Shown here: positions 21,373 to 30,950 of the stretch, in pieces
Layout of the letters: every line of letters begins with the position of its first letter
Position numbering within the stretch: the first letter of the stretch is position 1
NCBI GenBank assembly: GCA_023413895.1
Contig: JAEZOU010000089.1
Location: 1-31,547, forward strand
Length of the DNA: 31,547 nucleotides
From: Bacteroidota bacterium
Lineage (GTDB): Bacteria > Bacteroidota > Bacteroidia > Bacteroidales > WCHB1-69
Direction: 5' to 3'
Program-made: the position numbers and the translations under genes
The notes under the pieces: model-generated
Told to the model about the DNA's origin: nothing
Database searches by the model: none
What the model saw: only the letters and a program-made list of their open reading frames with translations

Positions 21373-23181
21373 TTATTTTTTCTTTTTCATTTTTTTCAAG
21401 CTTTCGTCTCCAAATGAGTACGTTATGCCCACAAGAGCGTTGATTCCAAAACTTGGAAAATCGTAATATTTGGAGTAATATTGGCACGCGATATTGCTAA
21501 TACGAGCAAATGCTGAGAACTGTTTTGAGAAGAAATACTCGAAACCAACGCCGAAATTAACAATTGGTTTCATTTTTGCAATTACGTAATCATTACCAGC
21601 GGTTATTTCTGAATTTTCAGTGATAGCTTCGGCAGAGGCTTGCAATGGCATAAACGCCCATCTATCGAAAGAGAGAGCCATATTTAGGTCGATAAGGAAC
21701 TTATCATTATGGAAATAGGTTCCGCCCAAAGCGAACTCGAAAGAAGGCTTGTACCAGGCGTGAGTTGTGTTTGTCAGGCCGTAATACCCCCAATAGTTTG
21801 CATCAAGGTTTATGTAAAGTTGGTCGAGCACTTGCCAATTAAGATTTGCACAAACGTTTAAGACTTGCGCGTCGGTATAAATTACATTGAATTGATTTTT
21901 TAGCAATGCTGCGGTATCAATCATAAAGAGCGGCAAATCTTTGGTATATGAATAGCGTGCTGATATTCTGTAATTTAGTTTTTTAACTAAATTTCCTTTC
22001 ACCCCACCATAAACACTAATTGGCGTTCTAGTAAATCGTAACGAATCGATAGATGTATTGAAGTAAGGATTTTCGAGCAGTAAGTTTTTCAAACTATTAA
22101 ATTCAGTTTTACCATCTACACCCACATAAATATTCAGAATTTTGGGTACCAATCCCAATTGGAGTTCTGCCACGGGATAGACGGGGATGAAGAGTTTATT
22201 TTGGAGATTTGATTGAGCAATAGGCACTCCCACGCCCAAAATCACATGATATTCGTTAATCGTGAAATTCACCGTAGGTTTGATTTCAAACAGGAATGTA
22301 TTTCTTGTTGTCATCAAAGCAGAATCTTTAGGAAGATTTCCCCAACTATTATTAAAGTAATCGAAATTGATATCGGCACGATAATTTTGGCTTCCGTTCA
22401 ACTTAAGGAATCGTGCGTCGTAAGCCAAATATGAGCGCAATGCCACATTATGCTCCATATCTTTACGGCGGGTGTGAATAAAATTGTAATTCAAGCGCAC
22501 ATCTTGTTTCAGTCTACGATCTTCAAGCACGTGATTTGAGCGGATACCAACTTCTGCATAAAGGTGATGGAAATCATTTTTCAGCGTATCTTGATACTCT
22601 TTAGAGTAGTAATACTCGTCGTAACCTAGATCTTTATTAAATCCGTATAGGTGCGCAAGTTTATGGTTATAACCTACGGAAGAATAGAGGGTTTGACGTT
22701 TAAAGAAACGGTTAAAGAAGAGATGAGCTTTGCTATCGCTTGTAGGTGCGTACGCATATTTTTGCATATTTTTTCCGATTTGAGGTGCCCACGATGAGAA
22801 ATGATCGAAGTTCAATCCGTAGGAATACTTTCTATTATCGAAATTATGCATAGAGAGTTGTGCGATTGGCGTTACGGGGTAGCCGAATCCTACGCGGAGG
22901 AAATTACGATATAGGCGTTTCATCACGTCAGCTTGCACCTTAGCGGGTTTCACTTGCGAGGGAGTGAAAGAGAGGTCGATGCGCTGGGGTGTAATATAGT
23001 AATTAAAAGTAACCTTACTGCGTCCAGAATCAACGAGCATAGATCCTTGATTGAGTTTATTTAAGCCCATAATTACAGGGTCGTAGTCGATTCGGAAACG
23101 GGCTGTATCGATAGGTTGCGCCGACAAGGCAGCGTAGAACATCATCAAAATTGCAAAGGAAAAATATCTTTTCATTTTCAT
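21373..23181 (-). CDS. Outer-membrane beta-barrel protein (TonB receptor-like barrel without plug)
   Basis: A 602-residue protein with a signal peptide (FAILMMFYAALSAQ, cut near 21). The mature chain has alternating polar/aromatic strands (YSYGLNFDHFSSW, LYSSVGYNHKLAHLYGF, NYRADINFDYFNNSW) and a predicted 16 to 20-strand barrel. There is no plug domain with a TonB-box-like start, so it is not a standard receptor. After the last strand (GINALVGITYSFG) the chain ends in a basic ESLKKMKKKK tail instead of the usual terminal aromatic residue. It is the second gene of an operon with the TPR protein, 4 nt after its stop. Function unknown; the pairing suggests assembly or gating by the TPR partner. 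Confidence 0.85.
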   Translation of the reverse strand: MKMKRYFSFAILMMFYAALSAQPIDTARFRIDYDPVIMGLNKLNQGSMLVDSGRSKVTFNYYITPQRIDLSFTPSQVKPAKVQADVMKRLYRNFLRVGFGYPVTPIAQLSMHNFDNRKYSYGLNFDHFSSWAPQIGKNMQKYAYAPTSDSKAHLFFNRFFKRQTLYSSVGYNHKLAHLYGFNKDLGYDEYYYSKEYQDTLKNDFHHLYAEVGIRSNHVLEDRRLKQDVRLNYNFIHTRRKDMEHNVALRSYLAYDARFLKLNGSQNYRADINFDYFNNSWGNLPKDSALMTTRNTFLFEIKPTVNFTINEYHVILGVGVPIAQSNLQNKLFIPVYPVAELQLGLVPKILNIYVGVDGKTEFNSLKNLLLENPYFNTSIDSLRFTRTPISVYGGVKGNLVKKLNYRISARYSYTKDLPLFMIDTAALLKNQFNVIYTDAQVLNVCANLNWQVLDQLYINLDANYWGYYGLTNTTHAWYKPSFEFALGGTYFHNDKFLIDLNMALSFDRWAFMPLQASAEAITENSEITAGNDYVIAKMKPIVNFGVGFEYFFSKQFSAFARISNIACQYYSKYYDFPSFGINALVGITYSFGDESLKKMKKKK

Positions 23182-23185
23182 CTTA

Positions 23186-26100
23186 TTAATCGTTAGACTC
23201 TGGGGTTTCGGGTTTTGGATTATTTTCTGAATCAGATTGTTGAGTATCTAATTCTGCAATCTTTTGGATTGCAATTTGTCTCAACTCTTCACCTTGGAAA
23301 TTATCGACAATACTTTGGTATGTATAGCGAGCTTGGAACGGATTTCCGATTGCCTTGTAGTAATCCCCATACAAGATAAAGGTTTTTGCCAACCAATAAT
23401 CGGAGCGATAATCCCCGCTAATAATATCGCGGATTCGGGATTCGCAAGCGGAGAGATTTCCGCTATTGAATTCGATTTCTGCCAAGTAGTAGGCGGCTTC
23501 GGAGCAATACGCATTATTACCACTTTTTGCTAATTTAGTAAGATATTTTTTAGCGTTATCAAGTTCACCCAAATAGATTGAGTTTTTACCTGCATAAAGA
23601 TATGCATCCTCTTTCAAATCTGCTTCTATCTGACTATAATTCAACAGATTTTCGGCTGCGATAAGTGATTTACGATATTGTTCTGTTTCAAAGCTGCAGC
23701 GCATCACACCATTATTTCCGTAGATCGCATTATCTTGCGACGTTGCCATTTCTACCAATTTATTGAAGTAGTAAAGTGCTTGAGAATACTCTTTATTAGA
23801 ATACAAGATATAAGAAATTTTACGAATTGCAGTCTCATTATTAGAGGTATTATAATTATCAATCAAGCTTTTATAAGAATTTAGAGCTTTATCGTAGTAA
23901 CGATTTCCGTACTCACATTCTCCTTTATAGAAATAGGCATCAGCAGCGAACAAACCTTGGGGAAATTGGCGCAGGTAGTCATCAAAACCTTTAATTGCGG
24001 CTTCGCATTCGCCGCGGTCGTACTTACTTCGGGCCGATTTATAGATAACGGAATCTTGTTTAGTTACCGAATAATCGAGATTTTTATTGCGAATATATTC
24101 AAAAAATTCGCTTGTATTTCCTTGCTCTGTATAGATATTTTCCAAGTTTGTGATTGCATCTTTTGCCTCTTGAGAACCTGGATAAGTTTCAAAAACATAT
24201 TTAAATGTAGAAATTGCGAGATCTGAATTTTGTGTATTCTGATAAGCCTGCGCCAATTTATTATGCACCTCGCGAATATATTTGCTTTTAGGGTGTTCTT
24301 TAATAAAGTTTTTATACGCATCAATAGCCTCTTCATAACGATTTTCTGCGTGCAAAGTTGTTGCTAACTCAAAATCTACATCATCGACATAAGCAGACTT
24401 TTGATATTGATTTTGGAAATTTTGAAGAATCTGAACCTTTTGATTATTATCATTATCGTATCCAGCGCATTTAGCTTGTTGGAACAATGCGTAATCCACA
24501 TTAGCAACGCCCATTTCTGCGCATTCTGCGTATAAATTAGCTGCTAGTTTCAATCGTTTTTGCATATAATAAGCATCTGCCAAGCGAAGTTTCGCATCTG
24601 ATTCTATTGCTCTATCATTCAATTTATTACTTTTCAGAACTGTATTAAATGCTGTTTCTGCCTCCTTATATTTTTTCAATTTCATATAATCATATCCTAC
24701 TGTATAATAAGACAGAAGATAATTATCATCGTTTTTAGCATCATCCTGACGTTGATACAATTTCATAGCTTGAACAGACTCTGAAAAATTATTATTCCGA
24801 TAGAGAATTTCGCCTTTCCAGAAGAGAGCAGAGAGGTTAATTTGGGCATCCATCGGATAGGTTAAAGCTTTCTCTATGAGCGTCAATGCTTGGCGATAAT
24901 CTTTATTATCAACCAATTCCATTGCTCTAAAATAGGTACAGCGCTGATAAGCACGCATTAGCGCATTATTTTTGGAAGAGATTTTTTCCAACGATTTTAT
25001 TGCACCTTGATAATTTTTAGTGGACATATAGATGTTAGAAAGATACTCTTGAGCTTCTTCGCTGCGGGTAGAATAGGGATATTTATTGATATATTCCTCT
25101 AACGCTTTTATGGCATTATTGAAAGGTTGAGAAGATGTTGCGTATTGTAATTTTGCGTAGTTATATAATGCATCTTCCTTAATATCAGAGGAAAAATCTA
25201 ACTTTGAAGCTTCATAGAAACTTTGTTTTGCCAAATCTAACTGCTGACTTTTCAAATAGCAATCGCCAATTACATAGAGAGCTGTTTGTGTAATGATATC
25301 TACAGAATCTTTAGCTGATTCAGAGAGATATTTGATAGATTTGCTAAAGTTTTCAGTATTGTAATAGGTATAACCTGCTGCAAAATTATCTTTTCTATCG
25401 GGTTGATTTTTCTTATCATTCAAATAGAAATCGAAATACTCTTCAGCATTTTTATACATTCCCAAATTGTAATATGCGAGTGCCAACGAACGTGCGATAT
25501 CGCTTTTATTTTTATCGGTAGTTTTTTCAAAAAGTGGTGGAGCCACAGCAATTAGCTCCTCGTACCGTTTTTGTAAGAAATAGATTTGCACAATATAGTA
25601 AGGCACCACATTTTGATACTCAGGTTCATCTTTCAAAAGGAGAAAATCCTGCAAAGCGGGTTCATAATTTTGTTCTTCGTAAGCAATGTGTGCCAAATAG
25701 TAGATTGCACGCAACTGATACTCACCCTCCTCCAAACGAGCTTGATTCAGATGATATTTTGCTTCGTAACTATCTCCCGTTGCAAAATAGGAGTATCCTA
25801 ATTTAAAACGATATTCGGCCATCTCTGTAGGACGAACATTTCGCTCATCGATTTGAGAAAAACTATCCAATACCTTTTTGTATTGGCGTTTATAGAAGTA
25901 GAATTTTCCCAAATGATAATATGCCTCTGGAACATACGAATGCACGGGATAGTTCCTAATAAAATCTTTCAACAAGAAAATTGCATCCTCGTTATAGAGT
26001 TGAGCAGCGCAGATTCCCATATAAAAATAGGAGTTCGACTTAATATCTTGTTGTTTGTCGTGCGTATGTTCATACACATACTTAAAATACTGTTGTGCAG

Positions 26101-26248
26101 ATCCATACTTCTCTTTTTGGAGAAGTTCTACTGCCAAATTATATTCATACTCTGGCGAATCGTAGTTTACAGGACGCTGTGCAAAAAGAAGAGAGCTTCC
26201 CAAAATAAGAATTCCCAAAATGATATTTTTTTTCAAGTAAGAGCACAT
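23186..26248 (-). CDS. Large tetratricopeptide-repeat protein, exported
   Basis: A 1020-residue protein, read from ATG at 26248; a TTG four codons upstream is less likely. After a signal peptide (KKNIILGILILGSSLLFAQ) almost the whole chain is TPR or Sel1/YfgC-like helical repeats, seen as recurring A-x3-Y-x5-Y-x2-A patterns such as YYHLGKFYFYKRQYKKVLDSF, YEEAIDAYKNFIKEHPKSKY and YQNTQNSDLAISTFKYVFETYPGSQEA, with about 20 or more units. The last 30 residues are acidic and low complexity (DTQQSDSENNPKPETPESND). It is predicted periplasmic. It shares an operon with the barrel gene that follows it, consistent with a periplasmic scaffold for an outer-membrane protein. Confidence 0.88.
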   Translation of the reverse strand: MCSYLKKNIILGILILGSSLLFAQRPVNYDSPEYEYNLAVELLQKEKYGSAQQYFKYVYEHTHDKQQDIKSNSYFYMGICAAQLYNEDAIFLLKDFIRNYPVHSYVPEAYYHLGKFYFYKRQYKKVLDSFSQIDERNVRPTEMAEYRFKLGYSYFATGDSYEAKYHLNQARLEEGEYQLRAIYYLAHIAYEEQNYEPALQDFLLLKDEPEYQNVVPYYIVQIYFLQKRYEELIAVAPPLFEKTTDKNKSDIARSLALAYYNLGMYKNAEEYFDFYLNDKKNQPDRKDNFAAGYTYYNTENFSKSIKYLSESAKDSVDIITQTALYVIGDCYLKSQQLDLAKQSFYEASKLDFSSDIKEDALYNYAKLQYATSSQPFNNAIKALEEYINKYPYSTRSEEAQEYLSNIYMSTKNYQGAIKSLEKISSKNNALMRAYQRCTYFRAMELVDNKDYRQALTLIEKALTYPMDAQINLSALFWKGEILYRNNNFSESVQAMKLYQRQDDAKNDDNYLLSYYTVGYDYMKLKKYKEAETAFNTVLKSNKLNDRAIESDAKLRLADAYYMQKRLKLAANLYAECAEMGVANVDYALFQQAKCAGYDNDNNQKVQILQNFQNQYQKSAYVDDVDFELATTLHAENRYEEAIDAYKNFIKEHPKSKYIREVHNKLAQAYQNTQNSDLAISTFKYVFETYPGSQEAKDAITNLENIYTEQGNTSEFFEYIRNKNLDYSVTKQDSVIYKSARSKYDRGECEAAIKGFDDYLRQFPQGLFAADAYFYKGECEYGNRYYDKALNSYKSLIDNYNTSNNETAIRKISYILYSNKEYSQALYYFNKLVEMATSQDNAIYGNNGVMRCSFETEQYRKSLIAAENLLNYSQIEADLKEDAYLYAGKNSIYLGELDNAKKYLTKLAKSGNNAYCSEAAYYLAEIEFNSGNLSACESRIRDIISGDYRSDYWLAKTFILYGDYYKAIGNPFQARYTYQSIVDNFQGEELRQIAIQKIAELDTQQSDSENNPKPETPESND

Positions 26249-26283
26249 ATTTTTCTTCAATTTATTACCACATAATTAACGAA

Positions 26284-26291
26284 CAAAAATA
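26284..26291 (-). promoter_or_regulatory. -7 promoter box for the TPR-barrel operon
   Basis: The minus strand reads TATTTTTG, 35 nt upstream of the ATG at 26248. Confidence 0.6.
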
Positions 26292-26453
26292 TAAAAATGG
26301 TATGGGTCAATAGGAAGATTAAAATTTAAAGTTTCAACATCACAATGTTAGTGATAACCATTGATTGATTGTTGTTTAGAGGTTCTAAAAAATGTTATTC
26401 TAAAAAAAACTTAAATCTGAGTTCAATAGGGCATAAGATAAGAAAGAATACTA

Positions 26454-26461
26454 TACATTTG
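26454..26461 (+). promoter_or_regulatory. -7 promoter box for cdd
   Basis: TACATTTG matches TAnnTTTG, 80 nt before the cdd ATG. Confidence 0.5.
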
Positions 26462-26541
26462 CATACTAAAATTGGGAAGATTTTTGTTTTGGGGGTACAA
26501 CAGAATATTATAGTTCATTAATTTCAAATAAAATCATTTTT

Positions 26542-27027
26542 ATGAAAACTTTGGAATACACGGCACACATTACTGTTTTTAGCAGTAGAGAAGAGTTACC
26601 AGAAGAACTTTTTAATTTATTAAAGCAAGCTGAAGAGTCTGCGAAGCACGCATACGCTCCTTACTCTAAATTCAAGGTAGGAGCAGCTATTTTACTGAAC
26701 AATGGCAAGATTATAATGGGCAACAACCAAGAGAATGCTGTTTATCCATCGGGATTGTGTGCAGAACGAACCGCAGCATTTGCAGCTTCAGCGCAATACC
26801 CTGAGGTTCCATTTCATGTAATTGCCATCACCGCTATTCATCCTAGTACGCCATTAAATAAACCTGTTCCACCATGCGGAAGTTGCCGACAAGTGCTTTA
26901 CGAATATGAGCGAAAGTTTATGCAACCCATCTCGCTACTTTTAGCAGGCGAAACTGGCGAAGTCTATTTCATTAAAAGTGTAAGTGAACTTCTCCCCTGC
27001 TCTTTCAGTGCTGATTTTATTCTGTAG
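26542..27027 (+). CDS. cdd: Cytidine deaminase
   Basis: Hydrolyses cytidine and deoxycytidine to uridine and deoxyuridine in pyrimidine salvage. The protein is 161 residues, slightly longer than the usual 130-140 because of an N-terminal extension of about 15 residues. AYAPYSKFKVGAA (38-50) binds the ribose. The zinc site is Cys73 with the catalytic Glu75 in GLCAERTAAF, plus Cys112 and Cys115 in PCGSCRQVL. It is a homotetrameric-type enzyme acting in the cytoplasm. It appears monocistronic. Confidence 0.96.
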   Translation: MKTLEYTAHITVFSSREELPEELFNLLKQAEESAKHAYAPYSKFKVGAAILLNNGKIIMGNNQENAVYPSGLCAERTAAFAASAQYPEVPFHVIAITAIHPSTPLNKPVPPCGSCRQVLYEYERKFMQPISLLLAGETGEVYFIKSVSELLPCSFSADFIL

Positions 27028-27355
27028 AAAATTTCTCAAAAATAGTTCTGATTATAGAAATCTTGTCAATTCGGTTGTGCCCAATGCCAAAATTTCGGCT
27101 ACAAAAATTCAGTGAAATATTTGCAACGAATAGAGTATTATCTTTCATTAATTTGTAAGATTCTACCACGATAATTTCCCTTTTGTGGATATTTTGAACT
27201 TGTCGGATAGCTCTGCGGAATGATTGATTTATCATCTGAAGTTTTGTAAAAATCATAATAATGAGGTGCGATTATTATAACGTACAAATAGTCACTACTT
27301 TATGATTTGGCAAAAAAACAATTAGCTAAGAGGTGTATTTATCAAGAATAAAATG
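27028..27355. other. Gene-free spacer after cdd
   Basis: About 330 nt of AT-rich sequence. A 79-codon frame on the minus strand (27017-27256) overlaps the end of cdd; it has no motif, no clear promoter and a doubtful composition, so it is not called. No hairpin terminator stands out. Confidence 0.4.
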
Positions 27356-27363
27356 TAAATTTG
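27356..27363 (+). promoter_or_regulatory. -7 promoter box for the FISUMP lipoprotein
   Basis: TAAATTTG matches TAnnTTTG. The implied leader is about 90 nt. A nearer TAATATTTG at the start codon is one base too long to fit the consensus and would leave no leader. Confidence 0.45.
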
Positions 27364-27462
27364 CAGGGTTTTTCTTCGGATTTTGCTTTATGGATTATTG
27401 ACAGAATCTAAAGGGATAATGATAAATTAGATAGAAATCTACGTAAAATTAATATTTGTAGA

Positions 27463-28218
27463 ATGAAAAAACTTGTATTACTATTATTAGTCTGTTCTTT
27501 TTTAATAGGTTGTACGGAATGGCATTTCTCGCAATATCCAGCAACAGCACGAGTAATTGAGAATGCGGTAACCGACATTGACGGCAACCGCTATGACGCT
27601 GTTCAGATTGGCAATCAAGTTTGGATGGCAGAGAATTTGCGCACAACCCGCTATGCTGACGGCACAAGAATAGATTTGGGAGAAAAGATGAGTGATGAAA
27701 TTCCCTATAGATATTGTCCCAAAAATTATGAAGCAACGGTTCCTATGTATGGCTATTTGTACAATTGGGCTGCCGTAACGGGAGGAGAAGGTGGCTGCGA
27801 TGACAATCCGAGTTGTGTACAAGGAATCTGTCCCGATGGCTGGCACGTTCCCAGCGATGCAGAGTGGGAAGAGTTAGATGCTTATGTTGCGACCCAAAGC
27901 GATTACTTGAATGATGCGAATTGCTATTCGATGGCCAAAGCAATAGCATCCCGCGAAGGTTGGAATAGCACTTCAATACCTTGCACTGCTGGTAACAATA
28001 TGGGGGCTAACAACTCTACAGGTTTTTCCGCCCGTCCTGCTGGTGCATACAATGGCAACAGTATCGGTTTTGGTGACGGAGCTTTCTTCTGGACTGTTAC
28101 AGAATATCAATATTCCTCAGCATACTATCGTGGGTTGATTTGTAACGACGCCAATATATACGAAGGCAACTACGACGAAAAGTGCAACGGATTGTCTGTC
28201 CGCTGCGTTCGCAATTAA
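27463..28218 (+). CDS. FISUMP-domain lipoprotein
   Basis: A 251-residue lipoprotein: MKKLVLLLLVCSFLIGC with lipobox Cys17. From about residue 40 it is a single FISUMP (Fibrobacter succinogenes major paralogous) domain: TDIDGNRYDAVQIGNQVWMAENLRTTRY, then YGYLYNWAAV, CPDGWHVPSDAEWEEL, TGFSARPAGAY, FFWTVTE and LSVRCVRN at the end. The domain is found in surface proteins of Bacteroidota and Fibrobacteres; its function is not established. It is convergent with the 757-residue FISUMP gene, so the cluster contains paralogs on both strands. Confidence 0.9.
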   Translation: MKKLVLLLLVCSFLIGCTEWHFSQYPATARVIENAVTDIDGNRYDAVQIGNQVWMAENLRTTRYADGTRIDLGEKMSDEIPYRYCPKNYEATVPMYGYLYNWAAVTGGEGGCDDNPSCVQGICPDGWHVPSDAEWEELDAYVATQSDYLNDANCYSMAKAIASREGWNSTSIPCTAGNNMGANNSTGFSARPAGAYNGNSIGFGDGAFFWTVTEYQYSSAYYRGLICNDANIYEGNYDEKCNGLSVRCVRN

Positions 28219-28564
28219 TACTCAATAAATAAAAGCATCACTATCTCTGCTATACAGAAAAGAGAGATTACCTACACTTTCAATTCTTCCACAGAGCCTC
28301 AACTTGCAACTCTACTATGAAAAATAGTTTTTTTTATAAGTATCTTATTCTGAATAATATACTTATAAAAGTAATCCACATTAGAGATAGCTATGATGAT
28401 GAGTATTATGACTTGAAATTTAGAAATTTCGGTGCTGGAGATAGTGAAATATACACTTGCCTATGGTTATGTTTCTTTAACAGGGAAAAATTATGGGAAA
28501 AGCTGATATTTCATTATGAAATAAAGTTTTTCTACTAAAAAGAAGCTTTATCGAACAGCAATAA
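28219..28564. other. Spacer between convergent FISUMP genes
   Basis: About 345 nt, very AT-rich. A 73-codon frame at 28317-28538 on the plus strand starts with an ATG but shows a skewed Phe/Tyr/Ile/Lys composition expected of random AT-rich sequence. No other structure seen. Confidence 0.4.
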
Positions 28565-28608
28565 TAAAAAACAGCAAGAGGCCAACCCTTCTATTTGAGC
28601 CAGCCCCT
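28565..28608 (-). terminator. Probable terminator of the FISUMP operon
   Basis: On the minus strand AGGGGCTGGC (plus 28608-28599) can pair with GTTGGCCTCT (plus 28586-28577), 10 pairs including four G-U, followed by TGCTGTTTTTTATT. It lies 25 nt after the stop codon. Confidence 0.5.
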
Positions 28609-28633
28609 TTGCCATTAATATAGTATGTATCTT

Positions 28634-30907
28634 TTAATTATTACGAACGCAACGAACAGAAAAACGTTGATGACCAAATTGCCACAAACCATAAGGTGAC
28701 ATTGGTGTATTCCAAGTTGCAGAAATATTATTTTGTTCACTATAAAGATAAAGTGATGCTTGACGCCAATTCTGAGTACTCATATACTCGGTTGCAGTAT
28801 TAAACCATGCTACTTGATTTAAATAGTTCGTTGTTTGTACTGCACCTTTATTAGAACTCGACCCTGCAGGCAAAGCAGAAAAACCAGATATATTTCGTTC
28901 TGCATAGGCCATATCTCCAGGACCTTGCGCTACTCCAGATTGCCAATCTGTTCCAGTAGCCCACTGACCACCTTTTGGGAAAATATCGTATAAATTTTTG
29001 AACTCATCATTTGTAGGAAGATGCCATCCACTTGGACAAACTCCACGATGGTTTTCCGTTGGATGAGGAAGTATTACTTGTACAGAAGTTTCTCCTGCCA
29101 CTACAATTTCCGGATAGTTTGGATGGTGCACATCTGCAGCAGCACACCAATTATACAAAACGCCATAGTTTTTAGGAGCATAAGTAGCTGAATCGCCATT
29201 TACCCAAGCAGCAGATTTGCTCTGATAAACTGCACTAGATGTATTAATCAAATAACTTCCAGTTGTAGGAGAGGTAACCGCACGCATATTTTCACGTGTC
29301 CAGCAAAGGTTACCAATTTGAGCTACATTATACACATTATTTTCGTGGTCTTTAATGGTTTTTACATATTGTTGTCCATCTAATGTGTATGTGGTTTCTA
29401 TGGTTGAATTAATCGCAGTAGCGATACATACTGGACTGGTACGAATCGAGAAGTTTTCTGTTAAGCTACAACCTTCGTTATTTGTAAGGGTTACTTCGTA
29501 TGTTCCTACAGGAAGAATATCGGTTTTTCCTGTCCAAGTACCAATTTCTGTTCCATTAAGTTTCCAAGAAGCGGTGGTTATTGGAGCCACAAGAATTTCT
29601 ACTTTTCCCCAATCTTCACCTGCATTTCCTTCGTGCACTTTGATAATATCAATAGTACCAGCTTTCGTAAGTTTAGTTGCTTCTAAAGTAGAACCAGAAC
29701 GAGTAGCTACACATTTTACATTATATTCTCCAGGAATATTGTGAGAACAAGTAAATGTAACAGAAGTTGCTCCTGTTTGAGCAGCATCGTTTACATACCA
29801 TTGAAGCGTATAATCAGCAATTGTTTCATTGGTTAATTCAGCAGTGTAAGTTACCTCTATCGCACCATCGCAAGCAATTAACATATCGCTTGAGTAGTTT
29901 GTTGTAATTTCAAATGATGGAGTAGGAGTTGTAAAGGTAACCTCATTTCCGTAGAAAGTACCATTAGCAGCTGTTGTTATGTATGCACGTACGTAATAGG
30001 TTGTTCCAGCATTTAATGATGATAATAAACGAGTATATGAACCTGCACTTGTACCTTCTAATGCAATTTTTGTATCGCTAATAGAAGGAGCACCTGTTGT
30101 GTTGTAGCACAAACCGATCTCTGTAATAGTAACAGTTCCTGCAGAACCCACATTCAAGTGAACATTGGCTTGAGAAGCTGTTACATTATCAGTTCCTGTA
30201 ATAATAACAGTTGGAACGGGCAAGTTATCTTGAATATTTGCTAAATCATCTCTTAGTTCATCAACATCATCTCTTAGTTCATCAACTAAAGCATTTAAAT
30301 CAGCAATTTGAGCATTTAAACCAGCAATTGCTGTTAATAGTTCAGCAAAAGCAGGAGCAATATCAATAGTTGTATTTGCGGCTGAATTAGCGGTAAACGT
30401 TCCCAATTCAGTACTACCTGCAACAATGCTCAATGTGGCATTATTAACTATTGGCATTGCACTACGGATAGCTGCAGCGGTATCAATAAGTGCATTGCGA
30501 ATTGCTTGAGCAGTTGCACCATCAGGATTTACATCAGCAGCATATAATGCTGTAGGAACAGAAGTTACAGGAATTGTATTAGTCACTTCATAACCTGTAC
30601 TATTTACAGTTACAGTGGTTTTAAATTTTGCGCCTTCCCAATTGATAGCAGCAAAAGATGTTGGATTACCATCGCCCACTACAAAAGAGATTAATCCATT
30701 TGAATTAGTTTCTACTTGTTCTGTTTCATCGTATTGAACAACATCAGATGCATCAAGTACATTCACTACAACTGTAACTTCTTCATTTGTTACTAAACGA
30801 TTTTGTCCGTCGCGCACTACTGCTTGGTAGCTAATAACGGAATTACTTTGTGCAACAACCGCAACGGTCATCAACAACATTGCGAAAAGAGTCAAAATTT
30901 TTCTCAT
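28634..30907 (-). CDS. Multidomain exported protein: coiled coil, Ig/fibronectin-like domains, C-terminal FISUMP domain
   Basis: A 757-residue exported protein. Residues 1-19 are a signal peptide (VAVVAQ). About 22-130 is a beta domain starting ISYQAVVRDGQNRLV, a form common in Bacteroidota surface proteins. A short coiled coil at about 195-235 carries heptads LNAQIAD, LNALVDE, LRDDVDE, LRDDLAN. A fibronectin-III-like domain follows (VTASQANVHLNV to TTYYVRAYITTAANGTFYGNEVTFTT), then a PKD/Ig-like domain with two Cys. The last 220 residues are a FISUMP domain ending FSVRCVRNN. There is no T9SS tail. The gene begins 43 nt after the upstream FISUMP gene, so they share an operon. Likely a surface adhesin or structural protein. 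Confidence 0.87.
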   Translation of the reverse strand: MRKILTLFAMLLMTVAVVAQSNSVISYQAVVRDGQNRLVTNEEVTVVVNVLDASDVVQYDETEQVETNSNGLISFVVGDGNPTSFAAINWEGAKFKTTVTVNSTGYEVTNTIPVTSVPTALYAADVNPDGATAQAIRNALIDTAAAIRSAMPIVNNATLSIVAGSTELGTFTANSAANTTIDIAPAFAELLTAIAGLNAQIADLNALVDELRDDVDELRDDLANIQDNLPVPTVIITGTDNVTASQANVHLNVGSAGTVTITEIGLCYNTTGAPSISDTKIALEGTSAGSYTRLLSSLNAGTTYYVRAYITTAANGTFYGNEVTFTTPTPSFEITTNYSSDMLIACDGAIEVTYTAELTNETIADYTLQWYVNDAAQTGATSVTFTCSHNIPGEYNVKCVATRSGSTLEATKLTKAGTIDIIKVHEGNAGEDWGKVEILVAPITTASWKLNGTEIGTWTGKTDILPVGTYEVTLTNNEGCSLTENFSIRTSPVCIATAINSTIETTYTLDGQQYVKTIKDHENNVYNVAQIGNLCWTRENMRAVTSPTTGSYLINTSSAVYQSKSAAWVNGDSATYAPKNYGVLYNWCAAADVHHPNYPEIVVAGETSVQVILPHPTENHRGVCPSGWHLPTNDEFKNLYDIFPKGGQWATGTDWQSGVAQGPGDMAYAERNISGFSALPAGSSSNKGAVQTTNYLNQVAWFNTATEYMSTQNWRQASLYLYSEQNNISATWNTPMSPYGLWQFGHQRFSVRCVRNN
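30245..30331 (-). repeat. 21-bp tandem repeats encoding coiled-coil heptads
   Basis: Two perfect 21-bp copies starting ATCATCTCTTAGTTC at 30245-30265 and 30266-30286, then two near-identical 21-bp copies starting AGCATTTAAA at 30290-30310 and 30311-30331. Twenty-one bases equal one heptad, so gain or loss of a unit keeps both frame and coiled-coil register. Confidence 0.85.
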
Positions 30908-30950
30908 ATCCTATATTTATTTATTATTATTTCTAATTGATTTTCTGTTA

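Noticed and set aside
27017..27256. A 79-codon frame on the minus strand overlapping the end of cdd
   Set aside because: No motif, no promoter box at a suitable distance, and the overlap with a well-supported gene makes it doubtful. It could only be rescued by conservation in related genomes.
28317..28538. A 73-codon frame in the spacer between convergent FISUMP genes
   Set aside because: Composition is dominated by Phe, Tyr, Ile, Lys and Asn as expected from random AT-rich DNA, and there is no promoter or recognisable motif.
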